In this document: positions 13,795 to 23,719 of the stretch, piece after piece | Layout: every line of letters starts with the position of its first letter | Position numbering within the stretch: position 1 is the first letter of the stretch | Assembly (NCBI GenBank): GCA_009192285.1 | Contig: CM018603.1 | Coordinates: 6,569,613 to 6,633,612, forward strand | Origin: Morchella semilibera | Taxonomy: Eukaryota > Ascomycota > Pezizomycetes > Pezizales > Morchellaceae | DNA: 64,000 nucleotides | Direction of reading: 5' to 3' | Program-made: the position numbers and the translations under genes | Notes under the pieces: model-generated | Databases searched by the model: none | Told to the model about the DNA's origin: nothing | What the model saw: only the letters and a program-made list of their open reading frames with translations

Positions 13795-14680
13795 TAGTAA
13801 TGCAGTAAGAATACGGTATTTGTACGGTACTCCTCCTCCAATACCAGCTTAATTCAGTATTCGTCGCTAAATTCCGTAGTCTTATATATATAGTAGTACA
13901 TGGGGCGACTTTGCCCCGTTTTTTATACTGAAATCTTTTAGTAGCTATTTGCTAAACATAGGGAGTTAATCTGAGAACTGACTGGCCAGATCTTGTTGAA
14001 TATGTGTGCCCTTTCTTCAAATCTGATTTTAAGGAGGCTCACTCTTAGCATATATAGTTGTAAGGTGGAAGACTAGAAGTCTTGAGACCCCTGGCTTTGG
14101 CCGCTTATAGATCACCAACTACACATATATATACACCACACGCATTCCTACTAGATGAATTGAATCGGCTCAGTTTTATCCGCTCTAGATCTATGGATCT
14201 ATGTACCCGCGTGGTCGGGTTCCGCATGGTAGGACAAAATAGTCAAATTCACGACCTACCAAAATATTATATCATATCCGTTCTGCGTAATGATTGACAA
14301 CATATGATCACCTTCACCTTCTCAGCCCTCAGAAGCACGGACCATTGATAAAGTTGGCCGGCCAATGTCAGCGCTTGTATGGTCTTGGGCCCAAGGCAGG
14401 TCTTGGTACTCGTGTCGTGAGATGGAGTAAGACAAATACAGTCGCACCTATGCCGGGTGGCCAAGATTCGCCAAGTCCCGTATGGGATAGCAAATATTCC
14501 CAAGACACCCAGGACAGCGAACTTGTTAGGGATCCTGCGTATTGAGATCCGGCATATCGAGCTGCGACTGTATGCAGCTGCCGCGTAAGCTTAAACTTGC
14601 ATGCAGACTCGACGGAGCATGAAATTTTTCAACCTCCCAGCTCATTCCTGCCTTGTATCCCATAGACAACTTCCCTGCAG

Positions 14681-14810
14681 CTGGCCACTCGGACACCCCC
14701 CTCACTCGGACAGTCAGTGATGACTGGTAGAGAAGGCACTTAAATTGCTGATCCTTCCTTTTTTACGTTAACTGTCCGAGTGAGGGGCCGGGGGGTGTCC
14801 GGGTGGCCAG
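14681..14810 (+). mobile_element. MITE-like repeat A, copy 1 (complete)
   Basis: 130 bp with long terminal inverted repeats. The left end begins CTGGCCACTCGGACACCCCC and the right end is its complement ending GGGTGGCCAG. The ACTCGGACAGT block is also inverted inside each end, with a short GGCC-type insertion in the right arm. The core includes GGTAGAGAAGG, CACTTAAA and TACGTTAACTGTCC, which also occur in the copy at 29210-29341. It is non-coding, and no unambiguous target-site duplication is visible. Confidence 0.8.
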
Positions 14811-16355
14811 AGAAACCACCTATGATCCAATGATTTAAAATACCTCATAAGGCTATTATTATTCCTAACTATTAATTATTGTCGGTCCTTCATATATGTA
14901 GGTAATAGCTGAATGATATATGCACCATTTAAGACTGAGGCCAGTAGGCAATTTGGATCCATTGACCAGCCATACCACGAACCGGACACTGATTTGCATG
15001 TATCCAGAAGAAGTAAGGAGAGCTCAAGGACTGGAATCTTAACTTCGAATTTATTTGGACTATACAACCTGGATTGGGTCTCTAAAACATATAAGTACGT
15101 CTATGATCCATCCACGTTGTACTATTTAAGGAACCATGACTGTACTAGCTACACTACTACATGTAGTCTATGCTGGGATGATATTGTGGGAGTTCTAGTC
15201 TCGCACCTGCCTTCGCTAGGCACTCAGGAATATATCTGACTCGATTCATGGAAAGAGTGACGAATTAGCCAAGGCGAAGAAGACCTCTTCTTGGGCATGG
15301 GGGAACTCAACTAGCCGTACTCCACCCCATACAAACATGTAGATGACCCAACCGGAGTTGTCTTGACGGTATGGCGCACTCTTGATACTTAGGCCCTAAC
15401 TTTGGGGTCTCCGAACTGTTTCTTTCCAAATTATAGCCCCGATATCTAGCGCGCTAGTCTATCACCCAAATTATATGCGCGATCCCCCATAGACTCAGCT
15501 AGCCCTCTATATTTGAAATCTAGGTACTAGATAGGCGGAATTTGAAAAAGAATACTACCAATCTCTCAAAATGGGTTGAGGGATGATTTTGACTAATTCT
15601 CACCCGGGTGGCGTTCGGGGGGCCACACCGAAATTTATGATGGCAATTAAGGTTTGGTCAAAGCTCTATTACTTGTATATACAAATATATATATGTATTT
15701 GGTGACCTGTTTTCTCCCCGAAAAGGTTCTTTCGAGGGTCTATACATGTACATGCAGTACATGTACTCCAGAAACACCCTGAACCATGTAAAGTACATGT
15801 ATACAGCTGCAGTATGAAAAAGCGGGGTGAAATCACTACCACGTACCACGAAATTTAGTGACGAACACCGGATCAAACCGGCACTAGAGTAAGACCGCAT
15901 TACTATAGCGTATTGACTGGAATATCGTACATGTAGTTATCCCACCCCCCCTTAACCTTTTGGTATTGTACCTATTACATGTATGTACCCAGGGTGTTGG
16001 CCATGGGATCCGGGATTTACAACGCACGCCTAAATACATGTACGTTACATTCCAAATCCTTCAACACAAAATATATATCTTGTCAGGGTAATAGACGTTT
16101 CGGGTATAGCCTTTCTCTACTACTGTCTAGTACGCGGGATATAAAATCATTACTTCATAGGAAAGAAGCCACTTCGATGTAGTGAGAATATGTGATAAAG
16201 GATATTCCAGCCAGATATTAATCAGTAGCAGTTAATCTTGGAAATAGCTTTATATGGCAGCTAATTTTTTGGTGATGTCACATTCTGATGCCCTAGCTAC
16301 ATGTCAATTTATAGAGTCTGCCGGTTGATTAATTACATGATTACATACTAAAGTA

Positions 16356-16439
16356 CTACGGGCGTAGGGGTAAGTCTGCAGACACCTACGGCTGTTGCAA
16401 CCACGACCACTGTCTACAGACTTTCCCCTACCCCCGTAG
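16356..16439 (+). mobile_element. MITE-like repeat B, copy 1 (TA target)
   Basis: 84 bp. The ends CTACGGGCGTAGGGGTAAGT and its near-exact complement form 28-bp terminal inverted repeats. TA is duplicated directly outside (16354-16355, 16440-16441), as in Tc1/mariner/pogo insertions. The 25-bp core CACCTACGGCTGTTGCAACC... is identical in the second copy at 56145-56234 except for single changes. It is non-autonomous. Confidence 0.82.
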
Positions 16440-16603
16440 TACATGTACATGTATGTACCAGGTGTTGAGGGTAAGTGATCAGAATCACTTTTCGCTACAC
16501 CCTAGTACATACCTTAAATCTAGCCGAGTGCCGGCTCACGCAATCCGGCCCCATGATCGGCGCGAGAAGGGTGGATTCAAATTATTTTTGTTAATCTAGA
16601 GTA

Positions 16604-16706
16604 CCGTAGATACTCGAAAAATTCGCTAGCGTCGTTTGCACCAAAAAGTACTCTCTCTGCTGTGCCAAAGGACAACAACGCTAGCGAATTAATCAAATAT
16701 CTACGG
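16604..16706 (+). mobile_element. MITE-like repeat C (TA target), single copy
   Basis: 103 bp. The left arm begins CCGTAGATACTCGAAAAATT and reads on into CGCTAGCG. The right arm is its imperfect complement, ending in TATCTACGG. TA flanks both sides (16602-16603, 16707-16708). The terminal CCGTAGAT resembles the CTACGGG end of repeat B read in inverted register, so the two could be related. It has no coding capacity. Confidence 0.7.
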
Positions 16707-17024
16707 TAGGCGCTAGTACACACTTACCTGCAAAAGACATACGCGGGGTACATAAATTCCGACCAGGATTATCTGCTTAACGATTGATTGGATGGTGTAG
16801 ATCATGTCTGCCAATAGTAATTCTGATCGCCAATATTTCGAGTTATGCCGGTACGTACATGAACCTCTGAGAATAGAGTACAGTCCCGTGTGGCAAGCCT
16901 ACATTCCGTCTGCGGGATCACCATTTAGGCCTTCAAAATCAGCTTTGGGATCACAGTTAATATGTGAGTGCATCATGTAATTAACCCGGCCGACTTTCTG
17001 CAGAAATGCAACCTATGCTATCAT

Positions 17025-17031
17025 TATAAAT
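17025..17031 (+). promoter_or_regulatory. TATA box of the FMO gene
   Basis: TATAAAT lies 98 bp before the FMO start codon. It is followed by a CT/CA-rich leader (about 17040-17105) typical of ascomycete core promoters. Identified by sequence and position only. Confidence 0.5.
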
Positions 17032-17122
17032 AAGAGCAAATCCCACCTCCACTAACTCACAATTCGACCCACTTCACTCCTCTGACCATCAATACCCTCC
17101 TAAACAGAACACAACATAACAA

Positions 17123-19214
17123 ATGCCAATTCGAGCAGCGATCATTGGGGCCGGTATTTCCGGACTGGTCTCAATCAAGCAGTGTCTTGAAGATGATATC
17201 GAACCTGTTTGTTTTGAGGCTCAAGGCCACATAGGAGGTATGTTACATTCGTGGGCACAATATTCCCCATCAGATTAACTTTAATTACTTATTGATATAG
17301 ATCTAACTTCATATTCAATAACGTAGGCCAATGGCGGTACACTGAGCCCGATTCAAAAACTGGCGAGGTTGTTTCGTCAGTCTACCGTAGCATTGTTATC
17401 AACACATCGTCAAATGTTATGAATATGAGTGACTTCCCAATGGACCCGAAGAAATATCCAACCTTCCCTGTATGTCTCCTTAACCCTTGCCTTCTACTAT
17501 CTTTGCCGTACTATATTAATCGTAACCCGTAAACAGCCACACCGTCAGGTGCAGGAATATTTTGAGTCTTATGCAGCCTTCTTCGGCTTATATCCATTCA
17601 TTCGTTTCCACCACCGGGTCCTATCTATCGCTCCACTCCCAGACAAAAAATGGCTTGTCCAGACGAGATCAAGCGATGGAACTACCAATGAAGAAGTCTT
17701 TGATACAGTATTCGTTTGCGCTGGCCATCATTCTACACCAAACCTTCCAGACTGGGAAGGCGTTGAAAACTTCAAAAAAAATGGAGGCGAGTTGATACAC
17801 AGCCATCATTACAGAGATCCAGTGCCGTACATTGGAAAAAACGTGGCTGTTATCGGAATTGGGAACTCGGGTTTGTCTCAGACTGAGAAAGTTATCTCTA
17901 TGGTCCACGTGTATGGATGTTAATATCAAATAGGCGCTGATATATGCTCCGACCTCAGCACTATCACAAACGAGATGCATTTGATAACCCGCTCGGGCGC
18001 CTGGATTTTTCCACGGTTGATATGGGGCCAGGCATATGAAACTCTTATCCGTTAGTTATTGCCATGGGGTATAGAACCTTTTATTAGCACAAAAGCTAAA
18101 TATCTACTGTTTAGGCCGGTTTTTTATGTCAATACTACCGCAATACATATCTGTACTATTTCTGCAATTCTTCTTTACCTTGACGTTAGGTGCTATTCCA
18201 CCAGCTCTTAAGCCTAAGCATAACATTCTACAGGCCCATCCTACAAGTAAGAAGTTCCCAAAAACCCCACCTATAACATCATTGCTAATCACTATCTTTT
18301 ATTGCAGTTCGTTCAGACTTAATCGAGCGGATCAAGACTGGCACAATCAAGCCTCACCGCGCCGAAATATCGCGGTTCACTGATAACGGGATTGAACTTA
18401 CTAACGGAGAAAAAATTGAGCCATTGGATAAAGTTGTTGCTTGTACCGGTTACAAAGTAAGAAACCAACCTTACCTAAACCTATACTTACCACCGTAGGC
18501 CCAAACGGATTAATGTTAAACGTTCCAGAATTATACGCTAAGCTAATCACATTTTCAGGTTAATTTTCCATTTTTGACCCGCGAATTATACATGTCGCGG
18601 ACAGATAGCACAAATTGGGTTAATCTTTACCGCATGATTGCACCGCCTGAATATCCGACGTTGTTTTTTATTGGATTAGTTCAGCCACTGTAAGCTATAC
18701 TCTTCACCAGACCCACCAGCACGTAGCTCAATGAAAACGGTACCGTGAAAGAGAATATACTGACCTCCTCAGTGGCGCCATAATGCCCGTCAGCGAGCAA
18801 CAATCTCGTTGGGCAACCTCTGTCGTCAATGGTGAAATTCCTCTGCCTCCTGTCGATGAAATGCAAAAGGATATCGAGAAGTACAAAGAAGGTCTCAAAA
18901 AGAGATATATTTCGAGCCCGCGACACACAATACAAGTCGACTACCTCGACTACATGGATACCCTCTCCAAGGATATGGGCACCGAGATTACCCCATGGAG
19001 GTTTATCCAAACCTTTGGGCTTATCAGTGGCTTAAGCGTGATGAAAGCTGTTTATTTCTCGATGCCAGGATCAGCGCAGTTTAGGCTGTTTGGGAAAGGC
19101 GGAAAGCCTGAACTCGCAAAGCTAGGTTCTGAGAGGATATATAGGGGACAGGATGTAGTTATGAGTGAGCAGGAGAAGGCAGAAGTGGAAAAATTCAGGA
19201 GGGCTAAGGCTTAG
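17123..19214 (+). CDS. Flavin-containing monooxygenase (FMO-like)
   Basis: Eight exons (17123-17237, 17327-17469, 17537-17870, 17934-18050, 18115-18246, 18308-18456, 18559-18689, 18773-19214) join in phase to 520 residues. The family uses FAD, NADPH and O2 to oxygenate N or S atoms of small molecules. Visible motifs: FAD-binding GAGISG at residues 9-14 right at the N-terminus, GGQWRYTE near 38, the FMO-type signature region [12 protein letters not shown] near 172-183, NADPH-binding GIGNSG near 194-199 (interrupted by an intron), the CTGYK equivalent of the ATG-Y motif near 326-330, and [10 protein letters not shown] downstream. A Phe/Leu-rich stretch ([11 protein letters not shown]) about residue 250 may bind membrane. 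The start is fixed by the Rossmann motif beginning at residue 9. The size matches dimethylaniline-monooxygenase-like proteins; Baeyer-Villiger enzymes lack this signature. The substrate is not predictable. It is divergent from the ABC exporter. Confidence 0.94.
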
Positions 19215-20699
19215 CTTGTTAGATGTGGTCATCGATCCAAGGATAGAGGCGTTTCCAAAAACATAAGGCTTGAAAGAAACAGACGAAGGTACTGATCGGG
19301 CCCCTAGTAAATTCATCCTTGAACCCATTCATGTCTTTATAGCTTTCCCTGACAAAATATCCCTTTTCTATGTATGAAAGTTCAGTAGATAGTATCTGGA
19401 ATGTACTTTAGATATATGTAAAGTATGAAAGCACAGTGTCCATTCCCTTACGCCCTGAGTTTGCACCTTAGTATAATGTGAAATCTTTGCGGATGAGATG
19501 TTTTTTTTGCGGTCGGAATATATATATATTAGCTGACAATGAAGTACCAATCAATACATCTAGTATACATAAAGGCCCGACCCGACCCGGCGGCATCAAG
19601 CCTCGGGCTTCATGTCGAGCTAACATCGAGAGAAGATACATGTATAAAGAAGCTCTAAAGATGTACTTTTTATTAAAAGGTTTTTTTTTGATGGTTGCCT
19701 GTCTGTCACATATATATGTATGACTAAGTAAAGTACGTACATGTACATGTATATAAGAGTTCATTCCGTGACGAGGTATACGTCATAGTGTACATTTAAG
19801 TATTGCTCGCTGTCATAAGTAAGCGAAGATTGGGAGAGTAACCACCAAACCCACCAAACAAGTCGAAAATTTCAGAGTACATGTAGTGCTCTTGCAGCTT
19901 GACGGGACACTTGAAGGGTACTCTCACAACCAGAGAGTCAATCTATAAGGGTTTCCTCCTCAATTTCCTTGCAGTTATAGAGTAATAACCATTTGAAGTT
20001 GCGCAACACGAATGCTCAGCTACTTATAACACCCGACAATAACGCTGACAAGCGTTTCTTTAACCAGCTAAAATACTTCATGATTAGAATCATGTAGCTA
20101 AGATACTATTGTACATATGTATGTATCCAGCTTGTCGACTATATACATATGTATACCTGTAGCTAGCTTCAAGTAACTTTTATTCAGGTCTCACAAGTTA
20201 CAAATACCCCCAAATTGGTGTAATTCGATTATTTTATACTCTTTAAAAAACTACATGTCGTCAAATACCTTTGAACAAGTACTTCCACAGGTTTGTTAAA
20301 TTAAGCTCAGCCCAATCACAAGCCCTTGATTGATACGGGACGGGAAGGCCGTGAGGTATATTTAGATGATTTCAAGCAGCAACCTTTTCCTATAGGCCTA
20401 TTGGCCAAAACTGGCAGGTTGTATCGACATTGTGTACCTATGATCAATACTTAGAACGAAAGTTAAGACAATATGCTTTTCAATAAACCTAGTCGTTCAG
20501 GAGAGCATAGTTATGATCGTGATCAATTAACGTCTTCTGATCTCCGAGGGTAATAATCGCGTAATCAAGCGAATTTGGTTAAGTATTTTTAGCTCAATCT
20601 CGACTGAATTTACTATATTTACGAGATCGATTGCTCACTCTAGGGTCTTCCATCGTTCTTTATATTTATTCGACACAACTACAAACAATCTAATTAGTT
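19215..20699. other. Intergenic between FMO and secreted protein
   Basis: AT-rich sequence without a supportable gene. It contains TACATGTA clusters (around 19735-19755 and 19880) and a TATATTTA tract at about 20660, some 40 bp before the next start, which may be that gene's core promoter. Confidence 0.5.
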
Positions 20700-21512
20700 A
20701 TGATGTGGAGAACCAAGCTCCTACCCTTCCTTCTTCTCCAACTTCTCCTCTGGGTTTCCCCCATCGTTTCTGGGGCCCTCCCAGGACCAGGAGCCCAAGA
20801 CTACGGTGCTGTCACCACTACTACCACCACTACAGGGCCTACCCCCACTCCAACAGTCTACTTCAAGCTGCGCGTCTGGAATCACTGGAGGGCTCAACCC
20901 CATTTCGAAGGTTACATCCAGTTAGATTTTGGAGGTGTCTACTATAACTTTACCCAGAATTACGAGGGATTCGATGTGGTAATTATCTGACTGACATCCT
21001 TAAGGATGTGTGGTTGACTGGTCTGGGGTGAATATAGCACTTCGACGAAAACGCTCCCGGAATGATTAGGCAGAAGGAGTCTGCTGCATATGCTGCCCTA
21101 GTGCCTAGCGCCACACAAGGATTATACACTTTTCACTTTGTAACCCGCGTTAGGGTATATATTCCTTACTCAACTATTAGTTTAATAATTAACTAGCTAA
21201 CGACCTGACAAAGTCACCGGATGTACGGTGGAGGTATTTCACTTTTAGATGGCTAGTTTGTGGGCAGTGTAACGGGCAGTTCCTCGTATATGAAGCTCCG
21301 GGTACTAGTCCTACTGCTTCCAGCGGGTTTATAATGGCTCCTGATAAGAAGCCGGGTGCATGGAGGGTGAGTTACGATACTTGATATTTGTGGCGTAGTG
21401 ACTAAATCTCTAATTCGGGCTACCAATCTGATAGATTTATTGGTACGAGAACTATAATGCGACCACTCAACTTCCAATGGGTAGTGTTTATATCCAGATC
21501 TTGAAAGGGTAA
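20700..21512 (+). CDS. Small secreted protein, unknown family
   Basis: Four exons (20700-20978, 21038-21154, 21214-21366, 21435-21512), all joined in phase 0 through introns of 59, 59 and 68 bp, give 208 residues. I do not recognise the family. It has a signal peptide (Leu-rich core about 7-19, cleavage near VSG-A), then a Thr/Pro-rich linker (about 39-52). An aromatic-rich, probably beta-stranded body follows (motifs YFKLRVWNHW, YIQLDFGG, YNFTQNYEGF, VYEAPG, IYWYENYNAT). Only two Cys occur in the body, close together (CGQC), so it is not a typical Cys-rich effector. Possible N-glycosylation sites are seen (NFT, NAT). It is probably cell-wall or secreted. The all-phase-0 structure and short introns support a real gene; the third exon's acceptor is the least certain point. 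Confidence 0.65.
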
Positions 21513-23719
21513 ATTAGTTATGTTGAGAAGGGAAGAAGATTATGAAGCCCTAGTTAATACAGTATGAAGAATTGAAAACGAAACAAAGTTATTAGATCTA
21601 CTTAACACAATGTCAGCCGGCCCGTTATTGTATTGTGTTATGATAATTGTGAAACCTTGTTTTATGTACAACATTGCCCCTGGGCCCGGAACATTAGACA
21701 CTACGAGAATAAGAGATTGTTTCTATAATTAGTAATCGGTCACCCATTAGTAACGTCTAAGCTTTCCTAAAGCTTCAAGTCAAATTCGTCCCTTAATTAA
21801 TGGTAAATATTCCACGCATATCCTAGAAAGGACACCGAAAAGCACCTTCACGGCTTACCATTAGCCCTTTGTACCTATAGGATATTACTCGGCCAACTCA
21901 CGTATTCAATGCAACCTGTGAAATACAGACATATCCGCTCTTATCCCAGCTCAATGCATTGATAATAAATGCACTGTACCATATACTAACACTCAGAATG
22001 CCTAGACATATACATATCCGCCGTCTTTCTGAATGCCTCTCAATCAGAAACACGGTTGGAATTATACCACAAATAACAAGGCATAAAACTGCGGGTAGTT
22101 GATTTAAACTATATGTAGACGTTGATACAGATTAGCGAAAAGACCCGCTAGAGGACTAAACTTCGATAAGGATATGTAACTCTACCTGCATCGGGAGTCA
22201 TCCCGGGGCGTTGCCATCGCAAATGTGATTGCAAAGAAAACAAACTTGAGAAATAAGATGATTATCAGAATCACGCGGTTTGCGTCGTTCATGTTTATGG
22301 CAGTTGCTTGGGGGGTACTATCAATCAATCAACAGGAATTCAAACCGGCTGATTGGCCCGATTAAACCCACGCAAGGTGGCGCTAGTAAGCTTTTGTATG
22401 TTGCTGGCGTTGGTTCGACCGAGGAATAGGTGTGGCCGTGGTGAGCCTAATTAGACCTTGGGAGCTAGCTGACGATCGAGGGATTTCTGGAGAGCTTCCT
22501 AGATAGTAGCTACACACTTCATGAATCCAGCGTGGGTTGAGCAACGTTAACCGTAAGGGTTCGAATTGAGTTGATCGCTCGAAACCGGATACGATGAGGT
22601 GTCGAGTTTGCACCTGCGGTTCAAGGTGAATATTTTGCGGGGGGGGGGGCTCCATAAAATTGACGGCTATGCGAGATTCACTCTGCACCAGACCCCTTTT
22701 ACACTTTCCTCACAATCTGATTGGCAGTGTGTCATGGCTGTCCCGTGGCTGTTACCCTGCCCAAGCTGTGTTGTAGCAGTTACAGCCTAAGTATGGGCTC
22801 TTGTAGCGTAATATATCAGGTCAATAAAGCTATGTCCTGAACAGCACTCACGCGCCTAAGATCCTTCTTTACGTTGTTTTGCTAAAGCTTTAACTTTGGA
22901 TTCAGTTCATGCAAACAACCTAGCTCGAGTTACCCAGAATAGGATAAGTTGGCAAAACAATTCGGTTTTTCCAACCACACGAAATCCGAATCCAAGAGAT
23001 ACATACATATATATATGACTAGCAGATTAAAGTTAAACTATATATACATGCTAATAACTACATTTATGATACCCTCATCTGATCCTAAATACAGCAGAGG
23101 TAGCTACATGTAGGTAACCAATGGCTAAGCGATCGAAATCAAGAGAAAGGAATATTACATGTAGCTTGTAATAATTAATTCTACTGTTATATACTTCATT
23201 CTTGATCTGGAACCATATATATGCGCATCGACTTTTCCGGCCCAGAAAGTGTATTCGATTCATATCTTGTTGGTCGGGAAGAGATTTTTGAATTGTGATT
23301 TTGTTGGTATGGGGTTTAGCGCCAGGGATTTGGGATATCCTCCACCTTAGTAGACAAGCATGCACAAACGAGTGATACTTTATGCTGAAGAATTAGTGAT
23401 ACAAAGCTTTTTTTTTTTTTGTTTAATTCATTAATTGCATGCAGCCTTTCGGCTATCATGGCAATATCGCACAACCTTCTCTCCAAAACGCCTCTCCATG
23501 ATCCACTACCACCACCTCAGTGATACAAAACTATTCTCCTAGCTCGAAATTTAGAAATATGTGCGGAGATATAATTAAAAGCTTAAACGAATATGGGGAA
23601 GACTGAAAATTACAAAAGCCTAGTTCCTACTCCACCCTTTGTTTTACTCCAATTCTTAACAAAGGGTGTCTTCGATAACTGGGTCTCCTTACCAAAAGGA
23701 TTGTAGCTATCCGCAATAG
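21513..23719. other. Intergenic
   Basis: 2.2 kb without a supportable gene. AT-rich, with a G-run at about 22639, an A/T run near 23408 and scattered TACATGTA motifs (about 23106, 23157). Confidence 0.5.

Larger units (their letters stand above)
12309..17122. other. Repeat-rich intergenic between divergent ABC and FMO genes
   Basis: 4.8 kb without a supportable gene, containing at least five terminal-inverted-repeat elements (listed separately) and many TACATGTA palindromes, densest at 15.7-16.5 kb. The two ends hold the promoters of the divergent ABC transporter and FMO genes. Small frames such as 13596-13808 lie over a repeat and are not genes. Confidence 0.6.

Noticed and set aside
15720-15745. 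AAAAGGTTCTTTCGAGGG shared with about 61877-61894
   Set aside because: Only 18 bp match with no extension on either side; too little to call a repeat family.
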